A stretch of 64,000 nucleotides of DNA from Pseudomonas sp. GOM6 (GTDB lineage: Bacteria > Pseudomonadota > Gammaproteobacteria > Pseudomonadales > Pseudomonadaceae). The translations under genes were made by a program, and so were the position numbers. The notes beneath the pieces are model-generated. The model worked only from the letters and a program-made list of their open reading frames with translations, was not told the DNA's origin and ran no database searches. Below, piece after piece: positions 45,381 through 54,108 of the stretch. The stretch covers positions 1 through 64,000 of the forward strand of contig NZ_JARPUS010000007.1 of the NCBI RefSeq assembly GCF_029537485.1. Direction: 5' to 3'. How positions within the stretch are numbered: position 1 is the first letter of the stretch; every line of letters starts with the position of its first letter.

Positions 45381-46510
45381 GCGCGGGCCATGCGCCACAC
45401 CCGCGCCAGATCACAGGCGCGCGCCTCCAGCGCCGCCGCAGCCCCGGCCATGGCCTGTTCCAGGCTTTGCGGCCCGGCGCTGAGGCTGAAGGCCGCATCG
45501 ATACCCGCCTCATACACCGCCTGATAGCCCTCCCCCAGGCTACCCGCCAGCGCGATGACCGGCACCCCGGCGGCACTGGCGACCCGTGCCACGCCCACCG
45601 GAGTCTTGCCGTGCAGGCTCTGTGAATCCAGCCGCCCCTCCCCGGTGATCAGCAGATCAGCGCCCTTCACCGCGACCGCCAGCCCAGAGAGCTCAGCCAC
45701 CAGTTCGATGCCGGGACGGAACCTGGCGTGCAGGAAAGCCCGCGCGGCAAAGCCCAGGCCGCCGGCAGCACCGACACCGGGAAAGCCACTGTGGTCTTTG
45801 CCCAGCGTGGCGGCGGCCACCTGAGCGAAGTGACCGAGCGCCGCATCCAGCGCCAGCACCTGCGCGGCACTGGCGCCCTTCTGCGGGCCGAAGACATGGG
45901 ATGCACCGCGCGGCCCGCACAGCGGGTTGTCGACATCCGCGGCGACCTCCACCTGCACGCCGAGCAAGCGCGCATCCAGGCCACTCACATCGATGCGGGC
46001 CAGACGCGCCAGCGCCAGGCCACCCGGCTCCAGCTCCTCATCCTCGGCATCGAGAAAACGCACACCCAGCGCCCGCAGCAGACCGCTACCGCCGTCGTTG
46101 GTGGCGCTGCCGCCAAGACCGAGAATGATGCGCCGTGCGCCGGCATCCAGCGCCGCGCGAATCAGCTCGCCGGTGCCATAGCTGCTGGCCCGCGTGGCAT
46201 CGCGCTGCTGCGCCGGCACCCAGTGCAGACCGCTGGCCGCCGCCATTTCCAGCACGGCAGTGGCATCGCCCAGCCAGCCCCAGTGCGCCGACACAGGCTC
46301 CCCCAGCGGGCCGCTGACGCGCAGCTCGCGGCGCTCACCCCCACAGGCCGCCAGCACGGCATCCACCGTGCCTTCGCCGCCATCGGCCATCGGCCGCAGC
46401 AGCACTTCGGCCTCGGGGAACACCCGCAACCAGCCACGGGCGATGGCCTCGGCCACCTCCGGTGCGCTGAGGCTTTCCTTGAAGGAATCGGGGGCAACGA
46501 CAATTTTCAT
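45377..46510 (-). CDS. glycerate 2-kinase (GarK family)
   Basis: Phosphorylates D-glycerate, the usual last step of glyoxylate/tartronate or sugar acid degradation. 377 residues, GarK/GlxK type: KIVVAPDSFKESLSA at the start, PMADGGEGT, the GLGGSATNDGGSG loop near 140-152, and LITGEGRLDSQSLHGKTPVGVA (two blocks) near 290. The start at 46510 begins at MKIVVAPDSF; a TTG two codons upstream is possible. It follows the GntP permease by 21 bp in the same direction, which suggests that glycerate or a sugar acid enters through GntP and is phosphorylated here. The regulator CdaR is next to them. Confidence 0.93.
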   Translation of the reverse strand: MKIVVAPDSFKESLSAPEVAEAIARGWLRVFPEAEVLLRPMADGGEGTVDAVLAACGGERRELRVSGPLGEPVSAHWGWLGDATAVLEMAAASGLHWVPAQQRDATRASSYGTGELIRAALDAGARRIILGLGGSATNDGGSGLLRALGVRFLDAEDEELEPGGLALARLARIDVSGLDARLLGVQVEVAADVDNPLCGPRGASHVFGPQKGASAAQVLALDAALGHFAQVAAATLGKDHSGFPGVGAAGGLGFAARAFLHARFRPGIELVAELSGLAVAVKGADLLITGEGRLDSQSLHGKTPVGVARVASAAGVPVIALAGSLGEGYQAVYEAGIDAAFSLSAGPQSLEQAMAGAAAALEARACDLARVWRMARA

Positions 46511-46531
46511 CCACAACGACCTTACGCGGAG

Positions 46532-47890
46532 TTACAACAACACCAGGCTGAGCAGCCAGACCGTGACAATACCGGCAATGCCCTGCACCAGCGTGGCCAT
46601 AGTCTGCGCCCGGTAAGCCACGGCCACCGGCATGCGACTGAACTGGGTGACCACCCAGAAGAAGCTGTCGTTGGCATGGGACACGGTCATGGCGCTGGCG
46701 CCAATGGCCATGACGGTCAGCACACGCCCCATCTCGCTATCCAGACCGAGCTGCCCCAACAGCGGCGCCACCAGCGCAGAGGTGGTGACCAGCGCCACCG
46801 TAGACGAGCCCTGGGCACTCTTCAGCGCTGCGGCGACCACGAACGGCATGAACAGACCGATGCCCAGCGCCGACAAGGTGCTGCCCAGGTAATCACCCAG
46901 CGGCGTGGCCTTGAGCACCGCACCAAAGGCACCGCCGGCGCCGGTAATCAGCAGGATCGGCGCCGAAGCCATCAGGCCCTCGGCCACACGATCATGCAGT
47001 TCCTTGCGCTTGTCTTCGCTCTTGAGCAGGGTGCAGGCCAGTGCCAAGCCGACCAGTAGCGCCACCACCGGCTGACCGAGGAAGCTCAGCACACTCAGCA
47101 GCGCGCCCTCGCCCAGCGGCTTGCTGGGGAACGCGGCAATCGAGCCCAGGCAGATCAGCAGGATCGGCACGAAGATCGGCGCGAACGCCTGGAAGGCGCT
47201 CGGCAGCTCGCCGTAACGCGCCTTGAGTACGGCAAAGTCTTCGGCAGACGGCAGCGGCTGACCATCGTCTTCCAGGGCGATGTCCTTGCCGATGAAGCGA
47301 TTGGCCCAGAGCATGCCGGCCAGGGCCGTGACCATGGCCACCAACAAACCGACGCCGATCACCAGACCCAGACTGGATTCCAGCCCCAGGTTACCGGCCG
47401 CCGCGATTGGCCCCGGGGTCGGCGGCACGAAGGTATGGGTGGCGTACAGTCCGGTGGCCAGGGCCACGCTCATGGCCACCACGGAGACCTTCATCCGTGC
47501 GGCAAGCGCATTCTTCAGTGAGTTGAGGATGACGTAGCCGGAATCGCAGAACACCGGGATCGACACCAGGTAGCCGATGATCGACATGGTCAGGGTCGGG
47601 AAGCGCTCGCCGAGCAGCTTGATCACCGTCTCGGCCATGGTGATCGCCGCGCCACTGCGCTCAAGGATCACCCCGATGATGGTGCCGAGCACGATGACGA
47701 TACCGATATAGCCGAGGATGCCGCCAAAGCCGGCCGTGATGGTCTTGACGATTTCGCCGCTGGGCAACTGGTAGGCGAAGCCGGCGACGAAGGCGGCAGC
47801 CAGCAACGCCAGGAAGGGATGCAGCTTGAGACGGGTAGTGGACAGGACGATGAACGCGATCAGCGCCACCAGGATCAGGACCAGAGTCAT
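46532..47890 (-). CDS. GntP-family permease (sugar acid/glycerate uptake)
   Basis: 452 residues with about 12 to 14 membrane segments; the family marks are GYIGIVIVLGTIIGVILERSG, SIPVFCDSGYVIL, PPTPGPIAAAG and AVSHANDSFFWV (here MTVSHANDSFFWV). GntP proteins take up gluconate, glycerate and similar hydroxy acids with H+. Downstream glycerate kinase makes glycerate the best guess. The start codon follows a short SD (GAGGAAT) on the minus strand. Confidence 0.88.
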   Translation of the reverse strand: MTLVLILVALIAFIVLSTTRLKLHPFLALLAAAFVAGFAYQLPSGEIVKTITAGFGGILGYIGIVIVLGTIIGVILERSGAAITMAETVIKLLGERFPTLTMSIIGYLVSIPVFCDSGYVILNSLKNALAARMKVSVVAMSVALATGLYATHTFVPPTPGPIAAAGNLGLESSLGLVIGVGLLVAMVTALAGMLWANRFIGKDIALEDDGQPLPSAEDFAVLKARYGELPSAFQAFAPIFVPILLICLGSIAAFPSKPLGEGALLSVLSFLGQPVVALLVGLALACTLLKSEDKRKELHDRVAEGLMASAPILLITGAGGAFGAVLKATPLGDYLGSTLSALGIGLFMPFVVAAALKSAQGSSTVALVTTSALVAPLLGQLGLDSEMGRVLTVMAIGASAMTVSHANDSFFWVVTQFSRMPVAVAYRAQTMATLVQGIAGIVTVWLLSLVLL

Positions 47891-48009
47891 GACCGATTCC
47901 TCTTGTTGTTATGGGTATGGGTGCCACGAGGCACGCCATTGTCACCCAGCCTCTACCGACGAAACCCCATGCAGCCGCACCAATACCCCTACGGGAAAAG
48001 CCCCAAAAC

Positions 48010-48023
48010 TGTGCAAACGCACA
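48010..48023. promoter_or_regulatory. dyad between cdaR and the permease gene
   Basis: TGTGC-aaac-GCACA, a perfect 5-bp inverted repeat in the 140-bp gap that separates the CdaR-like gene from the GntP permease. It is 120 bp upstream of the permease start and 8 bases from the cdaR stop. A regulator site is inferred from position and symmetry. Confidence 0.4.
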
Positions 48024-48030
48024 AGCGGGG

Positions 48031-49119
48031 TTACTCCTCCAACAGCTCCAGCCCTAGCGTAAACAGCAGCCGCTGATCGCGCCGGGCCATATCCAGCCCG
48101 CTCAACTCGGCAATCCGTTCGAGTCGATAGCGTAGTGTATTGCGGTGAATACCGAGCGCCTCGGCACAGGCCTGTGGATGACCGTCGTGTTGGCACCAGG
48201 CCTGCAGGGTCTGGCGCAACTGGCCCTGGGCATCCTGGGCCAGTACCCGGCGCAACGGCGCCAACCAGCGCTGCAGCGACCAGCTGTGGCGCTGGCCATG
48301 CAGCAGTGCCTGCAAGCGGTGCAGCTCCAGCCGCAGCAGGCGCGCCTCCGGCTTGTGGGCGCGGGCATACGCTTGCAGCTCGCGCAGGGCCAGCGCGGCC
48401 TCACGCAGCTCGGCCAGGTTCTCCAGCGTATCGCTGAGCAGCAGGCGCCGCACCCCCCAGCCACGGCCATCGGCTTGTTCCAGCCAGGCCTGCTCATCGC
48501 GCCCGGTCTGCATGGGCCGGCACCAGAGCAACTCCTGCGCCGCCACAGGCCCGCACTGCTCGCCCTTGCCGCTCAGGGCGCCCAATAGCCGCGTCGGCTC
48601 ACCCGCCTCGGCCAGTTCTAGCAGCACCAGCTGCCGTGGCCAGCTGAGGGGCACCCCGATGCGCTCGGCCTCTGCGTTCAACTGGGACAGGCTCACCCCA
48701 GGATCGAACAGCTGGCGCAGCCAGGCCTCCAGCTGGTGACGCTGCCAGTGTCGCTCGGCTTGCAACTGACGCTGTTCAACCAGCATTTCGGCCGCCATGC
48801 GCACCAGCTCAGCATAGGGCCGCACCGTTTCCGGCGCGCCGGTGATGCCGAGCACGCCGATCAACTGGTCGGCATGCAGCAACGGCAGGTTAACCCCGGG
48901 GCGCACACCGCGCAGGCAGGCGGCGGCCTGGTCGTCGATCTCCACCACCCGCCGGTTGGCCAGCACCAGCTGCGCCCCCTCGTGACGCGTGTGCAGACGT
49001 TGCGGGTCGCCACTGCCGATGATCATGCCCTGGGCATCCATGACATTGATGTTGTGCGGCAGGATGGCCATGGCGCGGTCAACGATGTGCTGCGCCAGGG
49101 TGGAATCGAGTTCGAGCAT
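48031..49119 (-). CDS. cdaR: CdaR-like sugar diacid regulator
   Basis: 362 residues. N-terminal diacid-binding domain (about 1-135, with QHIVDRAMAILPHNINVMDAQGMIIGSGD in two blocks), a GGDEF-like linker part, and a C-terminal PucR-type HTH (about 300-360, CAEALGIHRNTLRYRLERI). CdaR activates uptake and use of D-glycerate, galactarate and glucarate. It lies directly upstream of the GntP permease and glycerate kinase, the expected targets. Ends 27 bp after pdxH. Confidence 0.9.
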   Translation of the reverse strand: MLELDSTLAQHIVDRAMAILPHNINVMDAQGMIIGSGDPQRLHTRHEGAQLVLANRRVVEIDDQAAACLRGVRPGVNLPLLHADQLIGVLGITGAPETVRPYAELVRMAAEMLVEQRQLQAERHWQRHQLEAWLRQLFDPGVSLSQLNAEAERIGVPLSWPRQLVLLELAEAGEPTRLLGALSGKGEQCGPVAAQELLWCRPMQTGRDEQAWLEQADGRGWGVRRLLLSDTLENLAELREAALALRELQAYARAHKPEARLLRLELHRLQALLHGQRHSWSLQRWLAPLRRVLAQDAQGQLRQTLQAWCQHDGHPQACAEALGIHRNTLRYRLERIAELSGLDMARRDQRLLFTLGLELLEE

Positions 49120-49146
49120 CAGAGGCCTCCATCAGGAGGCCAGAGT

Positions 49147-49794
49147 TTAGGGGGCGAGGCGCTCGCGCAGCCAGTCGCCATCCACCAGGCGGTAGTTGAG
49201 ACGGTCATGCAGCCGGCTGGCGCGCCCCTGCCAGAACTCGATGCGCTCGGGCAACAGGCGATAGCCACCCCAGTGCGGCGGGCAATGTGGCGCGGTATCG
49301 AGGAAGCGCCGCTCGGTCTCGGCCAGGTAGCCTTCCAGTTCGGCGCGATCACGGATGACCCGGCTCTGCGGTGAGGCCCAAGCGCCCAGGCGGCTGCCCA
49401 GCGGGCGTACCTGGAAATAGGCGTCGGAGTCCTCGAAGGAGACCCTCTCCACCTTCCCCTCGATACGCACCTGACGCTCCAGACTCGGCCAGAAGAAGGT
49501 CATCGCCGCATAGGGACGTACCGCCAGCTGTTCGCCTTTGGCGCTTTCGTAGTTGCTGAAGAAGGTAAAGCCGCGCTCATCCAGGCCCTTGAGCAGTAGC
49601 ACCCGGCAATGTGGACGGCCGTCGCCATCCACGGTCGCCAGGGTCATGGCATTGGGCTCCACCGGCAGCTGCTCGGTTTGCACCGCATCAGCAAACCACT
49701 GGCGGAACAGGGCGAAAGGCTCGCCCGGGGCCTGGGCTTCGCTAAGGCCGTCGCGCACATAGTCGCGACGCATATCGGCAATGGACTGAGACAT
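49147..49794 (-). CDS. pdxH: pyridoxamine 5'-phosphate oxidase
   Basis: FMN enzyme that makes pyridoxal 5'-phosphate. 215 residues, the family norm. Recognisable parts: [23 protein letters not shown] near residue 45, [32 protein letters not shown] (two blocks) and the C-terminal [22 protein letters not shown] ending. Start [12 protein letters not shown] at 49794. It is not obviously linked to its neighbours. Confidence 0.96.
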   Translation of the reverse strand: MSQSIADMRRDYVRDGLSEAQAPGEPFALFRQWFADAVQTEQLPVEPNAMTLATVDGDGRPHCRVLLLKGLDERGFTFFSNYESAKGEQLAVRPYAAMTFFWPSLERQVRIEGKVERVSFEDSDAYFQVRPLGSRLGAWASPQSRVIRDRAELEGYLAETERRFLDTAPHCPPHWGGYRLLPERIEFWQGRASRLHDRLNYRLVDGDWLRERLAP

Positions 49795-49825
49795 AGAAGG
49801 ACTCCGGGTTCAGAATCCCTCTAGC

Positions 49826-50482
49826 TTACTGTGCCTTGGCCGGTTTTCCTTGATCTGCAACAGCTTGCGACAGCGGCACCGACGCAGGTTGGCTGTACTG
49901 GGCCAGCAGTGCGACCAGGGTCGGTTGCGGGGTCAGGACGATCTCCACCCGGCGATTGAGCGCACGGCCCGGGGCACTGTCATTGGCTGCGCGCGGCATG
50001 TCGGAACCTACGCCCTTGAGCAGCAGGCGATCACGCTGCAGGCCGCTGAGGCGGAAGATGGAAGCTACCGCCTTGGCGCGATCCTCGCTGAGCTTGCGAT
50101 TGGCTTCGACCTGGCCGCTGCTATCGGCGTGCCCAAGGATCAGCACGGCGGTTTTCGGATCTTTTTCGAGAATCTTGGCCACGCGAGTAAATGGGCCAAG
50201 CACGGCCGGCATCAGCATGGTGGGGCGATCCGGATTGAACGAGCTCTCCACCGGCGCAGTCACCACCAGTACGTTTTCACGACGCTCAAGTTCCATGCGG
50301 GTGTTCTTCAACGCTTCTTTCAAGCGCGGCTCGTACTCGTCGAGCCAGGCATTAGTCAGCTGATGGTCGACCTTGGGTACAACCTTGGCCACGGGCTTGG
50401 AGTCATCGGCCTGGGATAGAAAGGAGCCGGAACAGGCGGCCAGGCTGATGCAGCTGAGCAGAACGAGGGCTTGAGTTCTCAT
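49826..50482 (-). CDS. OmpA-domain lipoprotein
   Basis: 218 residues. Lipoprotein signal peptide with lipobox LAAC (Cys17). After a helix-rich linker (ERRENVLV) comes an OmpA/Pal peptidoglycan-binding domain (about 88-185): VLILGHADSSGQVEANRKLSEDRAKAV (in two blocks) and DSAPGRALNRRVEI, with the diaminopimelate-contacting Asp and Arg. The C-terminal 30 residues are Gln/Pro-rich. Start at 50482; the open frame upstream does not add a better start. Likely an envelope anchor. Confidence 0.83.
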   Translation of the reverse strand: MRTQALVLLSCISLAACSGSFLSQADDSKPVAKVVPKVDHQLTNAWLDEYEPRLKEALKNTRMELERRENVLVVTAPVESSFNPDRPTMLMPAVLGPFTRVAKILEKDPKTAVLILGHADSSGQVEANRKLSEDRAKAVASIFRLSGLQRDRLLLKGVGSDMPRAANDSAPGRALNRRVEIVLTPQPTLVALLAQYSQPASVPLSQAVADQGKPAKAQ

Positions 50483-50504
50483 TATTGGTCTTCCAAGTGG
50501 CGGG

Positions 50505-51656
50505 TCATAAACAGTGATCCAGCACACGCGCCAGTTTTTGCGTGCGCGGGTCCATCAAAACGTAGGGGCCGAGGCTGTTGGTGACGAAGCCAAAAGCGAC
50601 TTCGCGCTCAGGGTCGGCAAAGCCTACCGAACCACCAGCGCCCGGGTGGCCGAAAGCCTTGCTGCCCAGGCCGTAGGTGGCATTCGCTACGCTCGACTGA
50701 TCGAGCATGCAGCCCAAGCCAAAACGGGTTGGCGTCAGCAGGGTGAGATCGTCACCGCAGGCATGCTCGCGGGTCATCTCGTTCAGCATTTCTGCCTCCA
50801 GCAAACGGCCATCGAGCAGTGCGGCGTAGAAGCCCGCCAAGGCACGAGCATTGCCATGGCCATTCGCCGCCGGCTGCTGCGTGCGCCGCCATTCCGGCTT
50901 GTTGGTGCTGGTCAGAATAGACGGTGGATTGGCAAAGGCGCGCGTGCTCAGCGCATTCGGTTCGCTCATCATGCATTTGAACAAACGCTGTGCGGCGGCA
51001 TCGCCCAGCTCACCTTTCTTGCGGGCGATATGGGCGACGCGAGGAAATTCTTCTTCGGCCAGGCCGACATGGAAATCCAGCCCCAGCGGCTTAGCGATGC
51101 GCGCAACAATCGACTCACCCGGGCCACGGCCGTCGACGCGGCGCAGCAACTCGCCGATCAGCCAACCATAGGTAATGGGGCAATAGCCATGGGCCTCGCC
51201 GGGCGTCCACCAGGGCTGCTCGGCGGCCAGGGCAGCGGTCATCTGCTGCCAGTCGTAGAGCGCTTCGGCCGGCAGCATCTGGCGCAGAGCCGGCAAGCCG
51301 GCTTTATGACTGAGCAGTTGGCGCAAGGTAATGCGCGCCTTGCCCGCGGCGGCGAATTCAGGCCACCAACGCGCCACTGGCGCATCCAGCTCCAGCTTGC
51401 CCTGTTCCACCAACTGCAAGGCGGCAACGGCGGCGAAGGTCTTGGTACAGGAGAACAGGTTGAGAATGGTATCGCTGTGCCAGGCCTCGGCGCCGTCCTT
51501 ATCGGCGGTGCCTGCCCAGATATCGACGACAGTTTCGCCGCCGATCTGCACGCAGAGTGCGGCTCCGCGCTCCTGTGGATCAGCGAACAATTCGGCGAAC
51601 GCTTCTTTGAGCGCCTCGAAACGCAGGTCGTAATAGCCCTGGATCAGCAACCCCAT
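50505..51656 (-). CDS. serine hydrolase, EstB-like class C beta-lactamase family
   Basis: 383 residues of the beta-lactamase/transpeptidase-like fold. Catalytic Ser69 and Lys72 are in FSCTKTF (SxxK); the Tyr motif is in HGYCPITYG, and the third motif is HPGAGGS in place of KTG. The absence of a signal peptide and the HxG motif make an esterase more likely than an antibiotic-hydrolysing lactamase. The start at 51656 has GAGGAG one base upstream, rather close; the frame is open further. Transcribed with the OmpA gene downstream (22 bp). Confidence 0.83.
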   Translation of the reverse strand: MGLLIQGYYDLRFEALKEAFAELFADPQERGAALCVQIGGETVVDIWAGTADKDGAEAWHSDTILNLFSCTKTFAAVAALQLVEQGKLELDAPVARWWPEFAAAGKARITLRQLLSHKAGLPALRQMLPAEALYDWQQMTAALAAEQPWWTPGEAHGYCPITYGWLIGELLRRVDGRGPGESIVARIAKPLGLDFHVGLAEEEFPRVAHIARKKGELGDAAAQRLFKCMMSEPNALSTRAFANPPSILTSTNKPEWRRTQQPAANGHGNARALAGFYAALLDGRLLEAEMLNEMTREHACGDDLTLLTPTRFGLGCMLDQSSVANATYGLGSKAFGHPGAGGSVGFADPEREVAFGFVTNSLGPYVLMDPRTQKLARVLDHCL

Positions 51657-51777
51657 ACTCCTCGGTCTGATTGCCGCGCATTGTTCCAGCCCAGGCGGCA
51701 CATGGGAATCCTGGCCATCTGCCCAGGCGGCTTCCTCAGACCAACGGTGCGGGTTGGCCTGAGAAACCGGGCATGGC

Positions 51778-54045
51778 TCACGGTTTAGCCGCCGCCACAG
51801 GAGCTGCCAGCACTTTCTCGGGCACCGCCAGGTTGGCCGCCCGCACAGCCTCGACGAAGCCCTGCCAGGGACGATCGGTGATGGCCACCAGCCCCAGATG
51901 GCCGTTCTCGCCATCGAGCAAACGGCCGCTGGCAGGCTGATCCAGGTACTGGAACCAATGAACGCCAACGATCACCGGCTCGTCCAGTGCGCGCTTGAGG
52001 AAGCGGGCATAAGCCGGGCCACGCTCCTCCTCGCGCGCCACCTCGCTGATACCCCCCCAGAAAGGCCCACGATCACGCGAGCCAAAGTGGAATTCGCTGA
52101 CCAATAAAGGCTTGTCCAGCGCCCGCAAGGCGGCGAAGTCATAGCCCTGCTGCGGCTCGGCGGTATAGAGGTTGAAGCTGAGCACATCGCAGAACTGCGC
52201 GCAGGCGGCCACCGCTTCCGGCGTGGAAATGGCGAAACGCCCGCCCAGCAACAGGTGATTGGGAGCATGCCACTTCAGGGAGTCGGCGATGGTCTTGAAG
52301 TAGGTCTCGGCAAACAGGCTCTGGAATGCCTGCAGATCGGCCTCGATCTGCGGGTAAGCGGCACTCGGCAATGGTGCTTCGAAACCCGGATCCTCCATCA
52401 GCTCCCAGGCCTTGAGCTGGATGCCCCAGGCTTTCGACAGTCCCGCCTCGTTGCGGTACTTGTCGCGCAATTGCTTGAGGAAGGCGCGCTTGGCCGGCAC
52501 ATCGGTGCTCAGGCGCAAGGTGCCGTAGGCCAGGGCATAACGGGCATGAGGCTCGCCACCCGGCGCGGCCCAAGCCAGTTCGTTATCGGCGAAATAGCCC
52601 AGCAGCCAGGGATCGTCGCGGCGGTCACGGGTGGCGATGGCGATGGCGCGCTCGGCGGCCATGGCAAAGCGCGGATCGAAGGGGTCAGGCATGCCACCCC
52701 ACCAGTCATGCCCGGTGCTGATGGTCGCGTAATCGCCGGAAATCGACAGCGGAATGCTGTAGGGAATGCGCTTGGTCGCCACCAGGCTGTCGTCGCTCCA
52801 GTTACCCAGGCTGTTGAAGCCCCAGGCCTGCAGCCGATCGACGGCATGCTGCGCCCAGCGCACCTCGTCAAACCCGGCTGGCGGGCAAGGAGTCAGCTCC
52901 GCCGGGGCTGGCGTCGCGGCCAGCGGTGGCGCGACGACAGGGCAAGGCTCGGCATAGCTGCGCTGCAGGTTGGCGCGGTAGAAATCGAACCAGCGACCAT
53001 GGTCGAAGGCCCTGCCGCGATTGGCACCGTTGGTGCTGCGACTATCCCGCGTGCCGTAGTAGGTCGCGAGTGGCTCGCCGTCCTTGGGCAGGCTGGTGAA
53101 CAGGCTCTCGCGACCCTCTACATAGGTCTGGCTCTGCCAGGCGCTGACAGCGTTGACACCCAGCGAGTAGAACGGATTGCCCTCCGGACTGACCAGGAAC
53201 CAGCGACCGTCACGCTTCTCGACACGGAAAAAGCCCGTCGCCTCGAAGCTTGTCGCACCGCCCAGCCAGCCGCCGAACTTGTCTTGCTGCGGACGCTGGC
53301 CCAACCAGGCCTTGAGTTGTTCGCGCTCGCCCTGAGCACCTTCACGCAACTGCTGATCCCGCTCGATCTTGCCCGGCCACTGGCCATGGGCATACTGCCC
53401 CCAGCCATCAATCAGGCCGTTATAGGCCTGCGCTTGCAAATCATCTGCGCTGACGCCAAAGCGGCCCAACAGGATACTTTGCGGCGAGTCTGGATTGTCG
53501 AGATAAAAGGTTACGGCGCTGACCTTGTCGCGACTCAACTCGCCGCTGACGTTTTCAGCCAAGAGTACGCGATTGCCGTCCAGGCTCATCGGCATCGGTG
53601 GGCCGGCGCGCATGCCGCGCGCGAGCGGCGAAGTGGCCGTCAACGGTACCAGCAGGGTTTGCGCCGGCCCGGCTGGCAGCGCGATGCGGCTGTACAAGGC
53701 TTTGCCATCGCGGCTTTCGATGCGCACATGCAAGGTCAGCGCCCAGTCCATGGCGTTCTGCAGGCGCAGGCTCATGGCCCCCTGCTGCGACCAGTCCCAA
53801 TTGCCCTTCTGCGGCGACAGGCGCAGGCTCGGCTGCTTGGCCGCCGTGAACGTAAAGCGGCGCAGCACTTCACCTTCGGGCGTGGGCTCGGCAGTCAGTT
53901 CGGGAAAACTGGCGGCGCTGCTATCGACGCTTACGACATCGGTAGGTTTTACGAAACTGAGCAGAGTGGTCTGGTTCGCGGCGACCGCGCCCAGTGGCGC
54001 GGCACAGATGAGGCTGAAAATTAAGGGCAAGGAACGGCGAATCAT
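51778..54045 (-). CDS. secreted agarase-like glycoside hydrolase
   Basis: 755 residues. Signal peptide (MIRRSLPLIFSLICAAPLGAVA). An N-terminal beta-sandwich (about 40-230) precedes a TIM-barrel segment that opens with GRWFLVSPEGNPFYSLGVN, typical of agarase-like (GH50/GH42-related) proteins. Candidate catalytic Glu residues are near 489 (FADNELAW) and 651 (LLVSEFHFGSRD). Pseudomonads are not known to digest agar, so a self-made or host exopolysaccharide is a likelier target. The start at 54045 was chosen for the signal peptide. Neighbours: dinG upstream, esterase gene downstream; not clearly an operon. Confidence 0.78.
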   Translation of the reverse strand: MIRRSLPLIFSLICAAPLGAVAANQTTLLSFVKPTDVVSVDSSAASFPELTAEPTPEGEVLRRFTFTAAKQPSLRLSPQKGNWDWSQQGAMSLRLQNAMDWALTLHVRIESRDGKALYSRIALPAGPAQTLLVPLTATSPLARGMRAGPPMPMSLDGNRVLLAENVSGELSRDKVSAVTFYLDNPDSPQSILLGRFGVSADDLQAQAYNGLIDGWGQYAHGQWPGKIERDQQLREGAQGEREQLKAWLGQRPQQDKFGGWLGGATSFEATGFFRVEKRDGRWFLVSPEGNPFYSLGVNAVSAWQSQTYVEGRESLFTSLPKDGEPLATYYGTRDSRSTNGANRGRAFDHGRWFDFYRANLQRSYAEPCPVVAPPLAATPAPAELTPCPPAGFDEVRWAQHAVDRLQAWGFNSLGNWSDDSLVATKRIPYSIPLSISGDYATISTGHDWWGGMPDPFDPRFAMAAERAIAIATRDRRDDPWLLGYFADNELAWAAPGGEPHARYALAYGTLRLSTDVPAKRAFLKQLRDKYRNEAGLSKAWGIQLKAWELMEDPGFEAPLPSAAYPQIEADLQAFQSLFAETYFKTIADSLKWHAPNHLLLGGRFAISTPEAVAACAQFCDVLSFNLYTAEPQQGYDFAALRALDKPLLVSEFHFGSRDRGPFWGGISEVAREEERGPAYARFLKRALDEPVIVGVHWFQYLDQPASGRLLDGENGHLGLVAITDRPWQGFVEAVRAANLAVPEKVLAAPVAAAKP

Positions 54046-54108
54046 CAAGCGTGCTCTCCGGAAGATGCCCAAGTAGACAACAGCCGGGACAATAGATGCC
54101 ACCCCGCT

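Noticed and set aside
47891..48030. Sigma54 promoter before the GntP permease
   Set aside because: The GG and GC pairs I found are not spaced as in TGGCAC-N5-TTGCT.
50505..51656. Calling the EstB-like gene an antibiotic beta-lactamase
   Set aside because: No signal peptide, and the third motif is HPGAGGS, not KTG; an esterase-type serine hydrolase fits better.
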